DNA from: Rubrivivax sp.
GTDB lineage: Bacteria > Pseudomonadota > Gammaproteobacteria > Burkholderiales > Burkholderiaceae_C
DNA: 64,000 bases
Direction of reading: 5' to 3'
Assembly (NCBI GenBank): GCA_016719535.1
Contig: JADJYX010000042.1
Coordinates: forward strand, 200,070 to 264,069
A program made the translations under genes and the position numbers. A model generated the notes under the pieces. It searched no databases. It was given only the letters and a program-made list of their open reading frames with translations, and was not told where the DNA came from. Position 1 is the stretch's first letter; the number at the start of each line of letters is the position of its first letter. Below, piece after piece: positions 1 through 9,732 of the stretch.

Positions 1-2930
1 GCGGCATCGGGCCAGCGCTGCTCGGGCCGCGTGCGCAGGTTCAGCCGCGCCGACGCCTCGCCCAGCGTGCGGCCGGCAAAGGCGCCGGCCAGCTGCCAGC
101 GGCCCTCGTGGGCGCTGGCCACCAGGCGCAGATCGCTCAGGCCGAAGGGGGTGCTGGCGTTTTCTTCCGACAGCCGCAGGTCGCCGTCACGGCGCTCGAA
201 GACGATGTCGGCATCAACCTGCTCGCCGACCCGCAGGTCGACGCGCGCGGCCAGGCGCAGGTCGCCCTGCCAGCCCATCGCGGGCTGCGCGCGCGCCAGC
301 AGCGGCGCCAGCGCGAAGGGCTCGATGTCGGCGCGCAGCGCGAAGGCGGCGCGCTCGCCGCGCAGGTCCACGCGCACCTCGTCCCAGCGCAGCGTGGCGG
401 CGTCGGCCAGGCGCAGCTGGCCGGCCGCGGCCTGCAGATCGGTGAAGCCGTCGCGGGCGTCGAAACGCAGTTCGGCACGCAGCTCGCGCGCTTCCAGCCA
501 GGGGCGCGCGGCGGCGTCGACCGGGTCGAGGCCGCTGCCGCGCCACGGCAGCAGCGCCAGCTGGGTGACGCGGCCGGCCCAGCGGCCGCCGCCGGCGCCG
601 TCGCCGGCCCACTGGCCATCGGCGCCGATGCGCAGCAGCGTGCCGGCGCCGGTCTGCAGGCCCAGCCCGGCCTGCAGGGCCGGCGGCGGGCTCACCGGCA
701 GTGCGGCCGCCAGGTCCAGCCGGTGCTGGCGCCAGGTGCCGCGCAACTCGGCCTGCAGCTGTTCGAGCCGCTGCGCGCCCTGCACCAGGCCTTGTGCGCT
801 GACCTGCACCGACAGCGGGTCGTCGCCGCCGGTATCGAAGCGCCAGCGCGCGCGCAGCAGCCGCGCCGTCAGCGAACCCGTCTGCAGCGCCTGCAGTTCG
901 GCTTCGCCCTCGCTGCGGATGTCGGGCCAGCGGCCGTCCAGCGTCAACCTGGCCTGCGCGCTGCCGCCGCGCGGCGCCCAGGCGGCGCCTTCGGGCAGCA
1001 GGCGTGCCAGCGGCCCCAGCGTGGCCAGGTTGGCGGCCTGCAGGTCGAACTGCAGCCGGTCCTCGCGGCCGTCGCCCAGCGGGTTGCCCTGGCCCTTGAC
1101 GAGCAGTCGGTTGCCGCCCAGCACCAGCTCGCCCTCGACGCGGCCCGGCGCGCCGCCGCCGCCCGCGCGCTGGCCGAGCTCGAGCAGCATCGTCACCGGC
1201 ACGCCGGCCAGCTGCGAGCGCTCGATGCGCAGCTGCCCGTTGCCGGCCACGCCCTGTGCCAGCGCCAGCGGCGGCATGTCGGCGACCAGCCGCGGCAGCG
1301 TCAGGTCCAGCGACCAGCTGCCCGACAGCCGGTGCGTGCCGCTGCGCCACGCCGATCCTTCGGGCCCTGGCCACCACGGCACGGGGTCGAAATCGGCCAG
1401 CGTGCCGCTGGTGCGCAGCTGCCAGGGGCCGCTGCCGCTGCGGCGGGCATCCAGCGCCAGCGCCGCGCGTGCGCTGCCGGCATCGGCACGCAGGCTGCGC
1501 AGGCTGACGCGCTGCGCATCGGCACTGCCGTCGATGCCCAGCGTCACCGTGTGCGGGCTGCCCTCGATGCGGCCCTCGAGCGTGCTGCGCAGGTCCACCG
1601 CCCACGGCGCACGCTGGGCCGCCGCCACCGCGGGCGCGCGCGGGTCGGGCGAGGGCAGGCCGCTGACGCCGAACGCCAGCGGGCCCGACAGCGTCATCAC
1701 CGGCGCGCGGCTGTCCAGCAGCTGCGGCCGCAGGTTCTCGACCCGGCTGTCGATCTGCAGCCGCTCGGCCGTCCACAGGCCGCTGCCCTGCCAGCGCCCG
1801 GCGGCCTCGCCGCCCTGGGCGAGCTGCACGTCGAAGGCCTCGATCTGCAGCCGGCTGCGGTCGTTGTCGGGGCTGCGCAGCCGCGCCTGCAGCCGGCGCA
1901 CCGGCACGCGGCCCTGGTCCCAGCGGCCGGGCAGGGCGTTGTCGAGTTCGATCGCAGCGCCGAGAGGGCCAGTGAACGAGCGGCTGTCGATGTCCATGCG
2001 CCCAGCGAGCGCGGTGCGCGGCGCCGCGCTGTACAGCGCCTGCAGGTCCAGCCCCTGCGTCAGCAGCCGCAGGCGGCCGAGCGGCCAGGCCTCCAGCGGC
2101 GTGATGGTGGCCTCGGCGTCCAGCGATGGCGGCGGCGCGGTGCGCACCGCGGCCTGGCCGCGCAGCGTGGCGTGCAGCTCGAAGCGCGCCAGCGGGCCGG
2201 CGGCGCGCGCCTGGGCGCTCCAGGCCGGGCCGTCGCCGCGTGAGGTGGCGGTGGCCTGCGCCTGCAGCGTGAACGGCGGTTGCGCGCCCAGCGACACCGT
2301 GCCTTCGATGCGCGCGCGGTCCCAGTCGAAGGCCAGTTGTTCAGCGTGGTATTCGCGGCCGCCGGGCTCCCACAGCCGCAGCTGCCGGCCTTGCACCGCC
2401 TGCATCGGCGGCAGGCTGTCGATCTGCAGTTCGGTGACCTCGACCTGCGCGGCATTCAGGCGCAGCGGCAGCCCCAGCGTACCCGGCAGCGTGATCGGCC
2501 GCGCGCCGGGCGGGCCGGTCTGCACCTCGACGCGCCGCGCCTGCAGGGCCTGTGCATCCAGCCCCAGCCAGATGCCGGGCTCGGGGTGCCAGCGCCACCG
2601 CAGGCCGCTGCCGACGAAGCCGTCGATGGCCACCCACTGGCGGCCGCCGTCCCAGCGCACGACCAGGCGCTCGACGGCAAAGCGGTCCGACAGCAGCGCG
2701 CCCTGCGGGCCCTTCACCTCCAGCCCCGGCACGCGCGCCAGCAGCCAGGCGGTGCCGCTGTCGTGGCGCAGCAGCCAGACGGCCAGGCCAGCCAGCGATG
2801 CCGCCACCACGGCCAGCAGCACGCTGATGGCCAGCACCGGCAGCAGCAGCTGCCAGGCAGCGCGCAGCGGCCCCCCCGGCGCCGGTGGCGGTGCCGGCGG
2901 CGGCGGCAGGTCGGGGCGGTCGTCGCTCAT
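1..2930 (-). CDS. tamB: TamB, translocation and assembly module protein (partial; runs off the left edge)
   Basis: The reading frame is open from an ATG at 2930 to the window edge, giving about 976 residues without a stop, so the C-terminal DUF490 region is missing. The N-terminus has a proline-rich cytoplasmic tail (residues 1-25) and then one long hydrophobic anchor (about 27-55). The rest is the repetitive beta-rich, AsmA-like sequence expected of the periplasm-spanning lipid-conduit/barrel-assembly protein TamB. It begins 7 bp after the TamA stop, matching the conserved tamA-tamB operon. TamB works with TamA in outer-membrane protein or phospholipid delivery. Family identity rests on domain architecture and context; the diagnostic C-terminal domain lies outside the window. 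Confidence 0.85.
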   Translation of the reverse strand, partial: MSDDRPDLPPPPAPPPAPGGPLRAAWQLLLPVLAISVLLAVVAASLAGLAVWLLRHDSGTAWLLARVPGLEVKGPQGALLSDRFAVERLVVRWDGGRQWVAIDGFVGSGLRWRWHPEPGIWLGLDAQALQARRVEVQTGPPGARPITLPGTLGLPLRLNAAQVEVTELQIDSLPPMQAVQGRQLRLWEPGGREYHAEQLAFDWDRARIEGTVSLGAQPPFTLQAQATATSRGDGPAWSAQARAAGPLARFELHATLRGQAAVRTAPPPSLDAEATITPLEAWPLGRLRLLTQGLDLQALYSAAPRTALAGRMDIDSRSFTGPLGAAIELDNALPGRWDQGRVPVRRLQARLRSPDNDRSRLQIEAFDVQLAQGGEAAGRWQGSGLWTAERLQIDSRVENLRPQLLDSRAPVMTLSGPLAFGVSGLPSPDPRAPAVAAAQRAPWAVDLRSTLEGRIEGSPHTVTLGIDGSADAQRVSLRSLRADAGSARAALALDARRSGSGPWQLRTSGTLADFDPVPWWPGPEGSAWRSGTHRLSGSWSLDLTLPRLVADMPPLALAQGVAGNGQLRIERSQLAGVPVTMLLELGQRAGGGGAPGRVEGELVLGGNRLLVKGQGNPLGDGREDRLQFDLQAANLATLGPLARLLPEGAAWAPRGGSAQARLTLDGRWPDIRSEGEAELQALQTGSLTARLLRARWRFDTGGDDPLSVQVSAQGLVQGAQRLEQLQAELRGTWRQHRLDLAAALPVSPPPALQAGLGLQTGAGTLLRIGADGQWAGDGAGGGRWAGRVTQLALLPWRGSGLDPVDAAARPWLEARELRAELRFDARDGFTDLQAAAGQLRLADAATLRWDEVRVDLRGERAAFALRADIEPFALAPLLARAQPAMGWQGDLRLAARVDLRVGEQVDADIVFERRDGDLRLSEENASTPFGLSDLRLVASAHEGRWQLAGAFAGRTLGEASARLNLRTRPEQRWPDA

Positions 2931-2937
2931 GGCCTGT

Positions 2938-4833
2938 TCAGAAGGCGATGCCGACGCTGAAGTGCAGGCGCAGCTTGCGCACCTCCTGGCCCCAGGCCAG
3001 GTCCAGCCGCAGCGGGCCCACCGGGCTGCGCCAGCGGATGCCGGCGCCATAACCCAGCGCCGGGCTGAGGGTGCCGAAAGCGCTGCCGGCGCGCCCGGCG
3101 TCGACGAAGACCGCCCCCCACAGCGAGGGCATGCTGGCGACGAAGGGCCGTGCCAGCTCGAGGCTGCCGGTCAGCAGCACCGGGCCCGAGCCGACGACGC
3201 CGTCGGTCACCGGCCCCAGGCTGCGGTAGGCATAGCCGCGCACCGAATCGTCGCCGCCGGCGCGGAAGAGCTGGGACTCGGGGGCCGCCACGCCGCTGGG
3301 CAGGAAGACCTGGCCGACTTCGATGCGCGCCTGCGCATACCAGGACTGGCCCAGCGGCCGGTAGGCGGTGAGCCGGCCATAGGCGCGCGTGAACAGGCCT
3401 CGCTTCGAGTCGCTGCCGCGCGAGTGGCCGACGCCGCCCTGCAGCGACAGCGTATAGCCCTCGGTGGGCAGCAGCACGCTGTCCAGCTGCCGCCAGGTGA
3501 CGTGGTAGTTGGCCGAGACGGCGATCGTCGATGCCTCGGCGGCGTCGGTGCTGCGCACGCCGCGCTCGACCTCGGCAAAAGCCAGCTGCTCGAGCGAGCG
3601 CGTGTCCTGCGCGCGGCCGGCGCGCAGCCGTTGCGAGGTGACGACGTCGTCGTCGGACACCAGGCGTTCGATCGCACCGCCCACCAGCCAGCGGCCGAAG
3701 CGCTCGCCCGGGTGGGTGCTGACCTCGCCGGCCCAGGCCTGGCGCACGCGGCCGAGCTCGAGCTTGTTGTTCGACGACACGGCATGGCCGAAGACGCGCC
3801 GGTAGACATGTTCCAGCGAGGCCCGCGGCCCGGTATTGGCGCTGATGCCCACGCCCACGGTATAGACCTGCACCGGCGCCTCGCGCAGCCGCACCTGCAG
3901 CGTGGCGGCGTCGGCCAGCGCCGGGTCGACGTCGAGCGAGACGGTCACGCTCTCGAACAGGCCGGCCTTCAGCAGCCGCTCCTGGTAGTCGAGCAGCAGG
4001 GCCTCGGTCACCGGCGTGCCCGGGCGAAAACCGGCCAGCGCCTGCACGGTGGCCGCATCCTGCTGCTGCAGGCCCTCGACCTGGATCGTGCCGCTGCGAA
4101 ACAGCGGGCCGCTGTCGACGACCAGAAACAGCCGCGCACCGTGCTGCTCGTCGTCGATCTCGGCGGCGGTGCCGCTCCAGGTGGCGGCGGCATAACCGGC
4201 GCCGCGCAGCCGCGCCAGCGCGGCCGATTTGGCATCGCTCCAGTCGGCATTGCGAAAGCGGCTGCCAACGGGCAGCGGCCAGCTGCCGCGCAGGTCGGCC
4301 AGCACGCCGCGGGCACGCTCGTCGCCGGCGACCTGCGCCTGCTCGAGCGCGCCCTCGGCCTCGATCGTCACGCGCGCGATCTGCACGCGCGGACCAGGGG
4401 TGACGCGCAGCACCACGGTCTCGGGCAGCCCGGGTGCGGCCGCCGGCTGCCGCTGCACGGCCAGCTGCGGCCGGAAATAGCCCTCGGTCTGCAGCAGGTC
4501 GCGCACCTGTGCCGGGGCGGCATCGACCAGGCGCTGCAGCTCGGTGTCGGTGACGGCGTCGCCGCGCGACAGCCGCGCCAGCCGCGACAGGTCGAGGTGG
4601 TTCTCGAGCAGGTCGCGCAGCGGCGCGGGGGCGTCGACCTCGACCCTGACGACCGGCGCCGCGGCGGCTTCGGCACCGGGGCCGGCGGCGCGGCCGGCCC
4701 CGGCGCCGGCGCCGCCGAGCATGGCGCAGCCGCCGAGGCCCAGCGCCGACAGCGCCACCAGCAGCGCGGCCGCCCGTGCGCGCCAGCCGGCCGCGGCCCC
4801 TCGGGCGGGCGCAACCGGCGCCCGCGGCTTCAT
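2938..4833 (-). CDS. tamA: TamA, BamA/Omp85-family outer-membrane protein
   Basis: This 631-residue protein has POTRA-like repeats (about residues 70-330) and a C-terminal 16-strand-type surface-antigen barrel. Near the end are features of Omp85 barrels: the glycine-rich GGDDSVRGYAYRSLG segment and a terminal strand ending in Phe (SVGIAF). The start shows a hydrophobic leader ending in a LGLGGC box, so lipid attachment at Cys is possible although unusual for TamA. The start ATG (4833) overlaps the stop of the VWA gene as ATGA, so translation is probably coupled. tamB follows after 7 bp. The role is insertion of outer-membrane proteins with TamB. Confidence 0.9.
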   Translation of the reverse strand: MKPRAPVAPARGAAAGWRARAAALLVALSALGLGGCAMLGGAGAGAGRAAGPGAEAAAAPVVRVEVDAPAPLRDLLENHLDLSRLARLSRGDAVTDTELQRLVDAAPAQVRDLLQTEGYFRPQLAVQRQPAAAPGLPETVVLRVTPGPRVQIARVTIEAEGALEQAQVAGDERARGVLADLRGSWPLPVGSRFRNADWSDAKSAALARLRGAGYAAATWSGTAAEIDDEQHGARLFLVVDSGPLFRSGTIQVEGLQQQDAATVQALAGFRPGTPVTEALLLDYQERLLKAGLFESVTVSLDVDPALADAATLQVRLREAPVQVYTVGVGISANTGPRASLEHVYRRVFGHAVSSNNKLELGRVRQAWAGEVSTHPGERFGRWLVGGAIERLVSDDDVVTSQRLRAGRAQDTRSLEQLAFAEVERGVRSTDAAEASTIAVSANYHVTWRQLDSVLLPTEGYTLSLQGGVGHSRGSDSKRGLFTRAYGRLTAYRPLGQSWYAQARIEVGQVFLPSGVAAPESQLFRAGGDDSVRGYAYRSLGPVTDGVVGSGPVLLTGSLELARPFVASMPSLWGAVFVDAGRAGSAFGTLSPALGYGAGIRWRSPVGPLRLDLAWGQEVRKLRLHFSVGIAF

Positions 4834-6002
4834 TTGCTCAGCAGCCGCATCGCACCTTCGAGCCCGGCCAGCGTGAGCGGAAACATGCGCTGGTTCATCA
4901 GCTGCTGGACGATGGCAATGCTCTGGCGGTACTGCCACACGCCCTGCGGCTCGGGGTTGATCCAGGCGTATTTGGGGAAGGCATGCGTCAGCCGCTGCAG
5001 CCATTCGGCGCCCGGCTCCTCGTTGTTGTATTCGACGCTGCCGCCGGGCTGCAGGATCTCGTACGGACTCATCGTCGCGTCGCCCACGAAGACCAGCTTG
5101 TAGTCCTTGTTGTATTTGCGGATGACGTCCCAGGTCGGGAATTTCTCGCTGAACCGCCGGCGGTTGTTCTTCCACATGAAGTCGTAGACGCAGTTGTGGA
5201 AGTAATAGAACTCCAGGTGCTTGAACTCGCTCTTGGTGGCGCTGAAGAGCTCCTCCACGCGGTGGATGTGCTCGTCCATCGTGCCGCCCACGTCCATCAG
5301 CAGCAGCACCTTCACCTTGTTGTGGCGCTCGGGCACCATCTTGATGTCCAGCAGCCCGGCATTGGCCGCCGTGCTGTGGATGGTGTCGTCGATGTCGAGC
5401 TCGAGCTCGTTGCCCTCGCGCGCGAAGCGCCGCAGCCGGCGCAGCGCGACCTTGATGTTGCGCGTGCCCAGTTCCTTGGTGTCGTCGTAGTCCTTGTAGG
5501 CGCGCTGGTCCCACACCTTGACCGCACTCTTGTTGCGGCCCTTGTCCTGGCCGATGCGGATGCCCTGCGGGTTGTAGCCGTAGGCGCCGAAGGGGCTGGT
5601 GCCGCCGGTGCCGATCATGCGGTTGCCGCCCTGGTGGCGCTCCTTCTGCTCCTCGAAGCGCTTCTTCAGCGTCGCCATCAGCTCGTCCCAGCCCATCTTC
5701 TCGATGGCGGCCTTCTCCTCGGCGCTGAGCTCGAGCTCCAGCGTCTTGCGCAGCCATTCCAGCGGCACGTCCTGCGTGAAGTCGGTGAGCAGTTCCACGC
5801 CCTTGAAATAGGCGCCGAAGGCACGGTCGAACTTGTCGAAATGGGCCTCGTCCTTGACCAGCGTGGCACGCGCCAGGTAATAGAAGTCGTCGACCGAGGG
5901 GCCGATCACCTCGGCGCGGATGGCCTCCAGCAGCGTCAGGTATTCCTTCACGGAGACCGGCAGCTTGGCGGCCCGCAGGGTGAAGAAGAAGTTGATCAGC
6001 AT
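4830..6002 (-). CDS. VWA domain-containing protein (CoxE/YehP-like)
   Basis: A 390-residue protein. The C-terminal half reads as a von Willebrand A domain: a hydrophobic strand and then LLLMDVGGTMDEHI, where the MIDAS motif DxSxS is altered to DVGGT. The N-terminal part (residues 1-120) is helical and acidic. A glycine-rich stretch (GTGGTSPFGAYG) joins the two. Start ATG 6002 is preceded by a good GGAGG ribosome site. VWA proteins of this type usually act as partners of MoxR AAA+ ATPases, and a MoxR gene lies 2.7 kb upstream on the same strand, with a peptidase and an acetyltransferase between. It is translationally coupled to tamA. Substrate unknown. Confidence 0.85.
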   Translation of the reverse strand: MLINFFFTLRAAKLPVSVKEYLTLLEAIRAEVIGPSVDDFYYLARATLVKDEAHFDKFDRAFGAYFKGVELLTDFTQDVPLEWLRKTLELELSAEEKAAIEKMGWDELMATLKKRFEEQKERHQGGNRMIGTGGTSPFGAYGYNPQGIRIGQDKGRNKSAVKVWDQRAYKDYDDTKELGTRNIKVALRRLRRFAREGNELELDIDDTIHSTAANAGLLDIKMVPERHNKVKVLLLMDVGGTMDEHIHRVEELFSATKSEFKHLEFYYFHNCVYDFMWKNNRRRFSEKFPTWDVIRKYNKDYKLVFVGDATMSPYEILQPGGSVEYNNEEPGAEWLQRLTHAFPKYAWINPEPQGVWQYRQSIAIVQQLMNQRMFPLTLAGLEGAMRLLSK

Positions 6003-6037
6003 GGCAGGACCTCCGGCCGCACTATTGTGAACCGGGG

Positions 6038-8056
6038 TCAGCGCCGCCTGCCGGGACGCATGTCGTGACGCGCCAGCCAGTCGAAGAATTCGCCGTACCA
6101 CTGCTTCGAATTGCGCGGCTTCAGGATCCAGTGGTTCTCGTCCGGGAACCACAGCAGCCGCGCGTCGACGCCGCGTGCCTTCAGCGTGTTGTAGTAGGCC
6201 AGGCCCTGGGCATCGGGCACGCGGTAGTCGAGCGCGCCGTGGATGACGAGCGTGGGCGTGTTCATCGCCGCGGCAAAGGCATGCGGGCTCTGGCGGCGAA
6301 CCTGCTCGGGGTCGTCCCAGTAGAAGGCGCCCAGCTCCTTGGCGTGCCAGCTGAAGGCATCGTCGGCAAACATCGCCGTCCAGTCGAAGCAGCCGGCGTG
6401 GCAGACATAGGCGGCATAGCGGCCGGCTGCCACATGGCCGTTCATCCACGCCACCATGAAGCCGCCGTAGCTGCCGCCGGTGGCGAAGACGCGCTTCGCA
6501 TCGGCCCAGGGTTTGTGCAGCAGCCAGTCGGTGGCGCGCTCGATGTCCTGCAGTTCCAGCTCGCCCCAGCGGTGCGTGATGCTGTCGAGGAAGGCCCAGC
6601 CGAAGCTGCTGGAGCCGTGGTAGTTGACGCAGGCCACCACATAGCCCTGGGCGGCGAAGGTCTGCACGTTCCAGCGGTAATGGAAGGCATCGCCGAAGGC
6701 GGTGTGCGGGCCGCCGTGGATGACCTGCAGGATCGGGTATTTCTTCTTCGGGTCGAAGTCCGGCGGGTAGCTCAGCCACATCTGCACCGGTTCATCCTGC
6801 GCGCCGGTGTACCAGACCTCCTCGGTGCGCGCCATCGCCACGCCGGCCAGCACCTTGTCGTTGAACGATTCGATGCGCCGCGGCGGCTGCCCCGGCAGGT
6901 GCGCCGTCAGCCGTGCCGGGTGGTCGACGGCGTCGGCCAGCGTCACCAGCACGCCGGCACGCTTGTCGAAGCCCTGCAGCGTGCCGCCGCTGACCACGCG
7001 CTCGGCGCGGCGGTCGGGCAGGTCGAAGCGCCACAGGTGCTTGCGGCCTTCCTGCTCGGCCATCAGCAGCACGGCCTGGCCGTCGTCCTCCCACAGCAGC
7101 GGCGCCTGCACGGCGTGGTCCCATTCGCCGCTGACGACGTCCCAGGTGTGGCGCTCGCGCTCCCACACCGCCAGCTGGTCGGGCGCGGTGTGCTTGCGCG
7201 CGTCGTGCTGCGCCACGAAGGCGATGCGCTCGCCGTCGGGGCTGTAGCGCGGTGCCGCGAAGTGCCAGTCGGCATCCTGCAGGATGACGTCGATGCGGCC
7301 GCTCTTCAGGTCGAGCTCGGCGATCGCGTGCCGGTTCTCGATGCGCTGCTCGGGGTGGGGGTCGAAGGCGAAGGCGACGCGCCGGCCGTCGGGCGAGGCG
7401 TCGAAGGTATTGGCGCCGGGCTCGCTGCGCTGCAGGCTGTAGGGCGTGCCCTCGAAGAGGTTGCGCACGCGCGCGGGCCGGCCGTCGAGGCCGGGTTCCA
7501 GCAGGTGCAGCATCGGCTCGCGGCCCATCGGCAGGTTGTGGTCCCAGTGGCGGTACTGCGTTTCGCTGGTGGCGTAGCCGCTTTCCTTGCGCTTCCTGAA
7601 CTCGGCCATCGCCTTGGCCTGCGCCTTCTCGCCCTTCAGGCCCGGCCACACCCAGGAGACAAACAGCAGCCGCCGGCCGTCGGGCAGCCAGCGCAAGGCC
7701 TCGATGCCGGTGGCGACGGTGGCCGCGCGCTGCGCCTCGCCGCCGTCGGGCGCGATCAGGTAGAGCTGCGGCTCCTCGTCCTTGGCGCCCTCCTGCTCTC
7801 GCCTGGCGACGAAGGCGATGCGGTCACCGCGCGGGCTCCACTGCGGCTGGCCGTCCTTCTGGCCGCATTGCGTCAGCGCGCGCGGCGCGCCGCCCAGCGT
7901 CGACAGCAGCCACAGCGTGCTGCTGGCGCTGTTGTCGTCCATCGAGAAGCGCGTGACGGCCGCCACCGCCTGCGCGCCGTCGGGCGACAGGCTGGGCGTG
8001 CCCAGGCGCTCCAGGCGCCAGAGGGTGTCGACGTCGAGGAGCTTCTTCTTGGGCAT
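6038..8056 (-). CDS. S9 family prolyl-oligopeptidase-like serine peptidase
   Basis: A 672-residue protein with an N-terminal beta-propeller of TolB/PD40-type repeats (SPDG, SPRGDRIAFV and SPDGERIAFV motifs, residues about 15-400). The C-terminal alpha/beta-hydrolase catalytic domain has a nucleophile in GGSYGG (Ser about 529), Asp in HGALDYRVP (about 610) and His in FPDENHW (about 642), a complete triad. Length and layout match dipeptidyl-peptidase/acylaminoacyl-peptidase members of family S9. No signal peptide is visible; the N-terminus (MPKKKLLD) suggests a cytosolic enzyme. It lies between the GNAT gene and the VWA gene in a run of same-strand genes. Confidence 0.9.
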   Translation of the reverse strand: MPKKKLLDVDTLWRLERLGTPSLSPDGAQAVAAVTRFSMDDNSASSTLWLLSTLGGAPRALTQCGQKDGQPQWSPRGDRIAFVARREQEGAKDEEPQLYLIAPDGGEAQRAATVATGIEALRWLPDGRRLLFVSWVWPGLKGEKAQAKAMAEFRKRKESGYATSETQYRHWDHNLPMGREPMLHLLEPGLDGRPARVRNLFEGTPYSLQRSEPGANTFDASPDGRRVAFAFDPHPEQRIENRHAIAELDLKSGRIDVILQDADWHFAAPRYSPDGERIAFVAQHDARKHTAPDQLAVWERERHTWDVVSGEWDHAVQAPLLWEDDGQAVLLMAEQEGRKHLWRFDLPDRRAERVVSGGTLQGFDKRAGVLVTLADAVDHPARLTAHLPGQPPRRIESFNDKVLAGVAMARTEEVWYTGAQDEPVQMWLSYPPDFDPKKKYPILQVIHGGPHTAFGDAFHYRWNVQTFAAQGYVVACVNYHGSSSFGWAFLDSITHRWGELELQDIERATDWLLHKPWADAKRVFATGGSYGGFMVAWMNGHVAAGRYAAYVCHAGCFDWTAMFADDAFSWHAKELGAFYWDDPEQVRRQSPHAFAAAMNTPTLVIHGALDYRVPDAQGLAYYNTLKARGVDARLLWFPDENHWILKPRNSKQWYGEFFDWLARHDMRPGRRR

Positions 8057-8101
8057 GGCAGCGGGGCCGGCCGGGCCGGCGGACGGTCGAAAGGGGAGGG
8101 T

Positions 8102-8692
8102 TCAGCGCGGCTTGGCGAGCTGCCAGTCCAGATGCGCCTTCACCGTCGGCCACTCGGCCGCGGTGATGCTGTAGACGGCGGTGTCGCGCAGCGTGCCGTT
8201 GGGGCTGACCTGGTGCGCGCGCAGGATGCCGTCGAGCTGCGCGCCCAGCCGTTCGATGGCGCGCCGGCTCTGCGTATTGAGCCGGTGCGTGCGGAACTCG
8301 ACCGCGATGCACTGCAAGTCGTCGAAGGCATGCGCCAGCAGCAGCCGCTTGCACTGCGTATTGAGCGGGCTGCGCTGCGCGGACGCCGCATACCAGGTGC
8401 TGCCGATCTCGACGCGGCGGTTGCTGCGGTCGATATTCATGTAGGTCGTCATGCCGACGATGCGGCCGGCGGCGTCGAAGACCGTCCAGGGCAGCATGCT
8501 GCCGGCAGCGTGCAGCGACAGCCGGCGGTCGATCTCGGCGCCCATGCCTTCGGGCGAAGGCACGGCGGTATACCAGAGCTGCCACAGCGCGCCGTCGCGC
8601 GTGGCCTCGCGCAGGCCCTCGGCATGGTCGTGCGAAAGCGGGACCAGCCGCGCGCAAGGTCCCTCCAGCGTGACGGGTGACGGCCAGGTCAT
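8102..8692 (-). CDS. GNAT family N-acetyltransferase (RimJ/RimL type)
   Basis: A 196-residue protein that begins TWPSPVTLEGPCARLVPL and carries the layout of the RimJ/RimL-like GNAT fold: a central WTVFDAAGRIVGMTTYMNI strand pair and a helix with NTQCKRLLLAHAFD for acetyl-CoA pyrophosphate binding. A late AIERLGAQLDGILRAH segment is also typical. The acceptor is unknown; RimJ/L relatives acetylate N-termini or small amines. The gene starts 4 bp after the intended stop of the MoxR gene and is followed 45 bp later by the S9 peptidase, suggesting one transcript. Confidence 0.85.
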   Translation of the reverse strand: MTWPSPVTLEGPCARLVPLSHDHAEGLREATRDGALWQLWYTAVPSPEGMGAEIDRRLSLHAAGSMLPWTVFDAAGRIVGMTTYMNIDRSNRRVEIGSTWYAASAQRSPLNTQCKRLLLAHAFDDLQCIAVEFRTHRLNTQSRRAIERLGAQLDGILRAHQVSPNGTLRDTAVYSITAAEWPTVKAHLDWQLAKPR

Positions 8693-8696
8693 CGGT

Positions 8697-9558
8697 TCAA
8701 CGGTTGTGCCGCTGCATGAAGACCAGCTTCTCGAACAGCGTCACGTCCTGCTCGTTCTTCAGCAGCGCGCCCACCAGCGGCGGCACGGCGACCTTTCTCG
8801 TCCCGGCTCTGCAGCGCCTCGAGCGGGATGTCCTCGGCCACCAGCAGCTTGAGCCAGTCGAGCAGTTCGCTGGTGCTGGGCTTCTTCTTCAGCCCGGGCA
8901 GGTTGCGCACGTCGTAGAAGGTCTTCAGCGCGGCGCCCAGCAGTTCCTTCTTCAGCCCCGGGAAGTGCACGTCGACGATTCTCTGCATCGTCTCGGCGTC
9001 GGGAAACTTGATGTAGTGGAAGAAGCAGCGGCGCAGGAAGGCGTCGGGCAGCTCCTTCTCGTTGTTGGAGGTGATGAAGACCAGCGGCCGGTGCCGCGCC
9101 TTGACCAGCTCGCGCGTCTCGTAGACGTAGAACTCCATGCGGTCGAGTTCGCGCAGCAGGTCGTTCGGAAATTCGATGTCGGCCTTGTCGATCTCGTCGA
9201 TCAGCAGCACCACCGGCTGCTCGGCGGTGAAGGCCTGCCACAGCACGCCCTGCACGATGTAGTTGCGGATGTCCTTCACGCGCTGGGCATCGCCACCGGC
9301 CACGCCGGCGAGCTGGCTGTCGCGCAGCCGGCTGACGGCGTCGTATTCGTACAGGCCCTGCTGCGCCTTGGTCGTGCTCTTGATGTGCCATTGCAGCAGC
9401 GGCATCTGCATCGCCGCGGCCACCTCCTCGGCCAGCATCGTCTTGCCGGTGCCGGGTTCGCCCTTGACGAGCAGCGGACGCTGGAGCGTCACCGCGGCAT
9501 TCACCGCCAGCATCAGGTCCTGCGTGGCGACATACTGGTCGGAGCCCTGGAATTTCAT
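8697..9558 (-). CDS. MoxR-family AAA+ ATPase with a one-base frameshift near its C-terminus
   Basis: Residues 33-40 are Walker A (GEPGTGKT) and VVLLIDEIDKAD is Walker B, with the sensor TSNNEKELPDAFLRR. This is the chaperone-like MoxR ATPase that usually works with a VWA partner, here the 4830-6002 gene. The frame is normal up to LQSRDEK. One extra base in the run at 8791-8796 then diverts it to a stop at 8689. Skipping one base restores VAVPPLVGALLKNEQDV and an end at 8697, the usual C-terminus. As written, the last 40 or so residues are wrong. I cannot tell mutation from a sequence error. Confidence 0.85.
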
Positions 9559-9732
9559 CGTGTCGGGTCTGCGGTGCTGGGGTTCAACCCAGTATAAGCG
9601 GCGGTCCGTCGGCTGCTCGGGGGCCGCAGGCGGCCCCTATAATCCTGCGCTGAATCAATGCGGTTCAAGCCACCGTGCGCTATGCGCCTGCCAGGCGACC
9701 GGCCCCATCACCACCCTTCATCCGCCGCCGTC
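9559..9732. promoter_or_regulatory. divergent promoter region between MoxR and cytochrome c genes
   Basis: The only intergenic gap shared by the two divergent genes. On the plus strand a TATAAT hexamer lies at 9638-9643, about 90 bp before the cytochrome start. On the minus strand TATACT (9596 to 9591) lies 33 bp before the MoxR start. Neither has a clear TTGACA partner, so these are candidate -10 boxes only. Confidence 0.35.

Noticed and set aside
31..5103. A 1690-codon open frame on the plus strand across tamAB
   Set aside because: It is antisense to TamB/TamA, is extremely rich in Arg/Ser/Pro/Ala and has no domain; it is a high-GC shadow frame.
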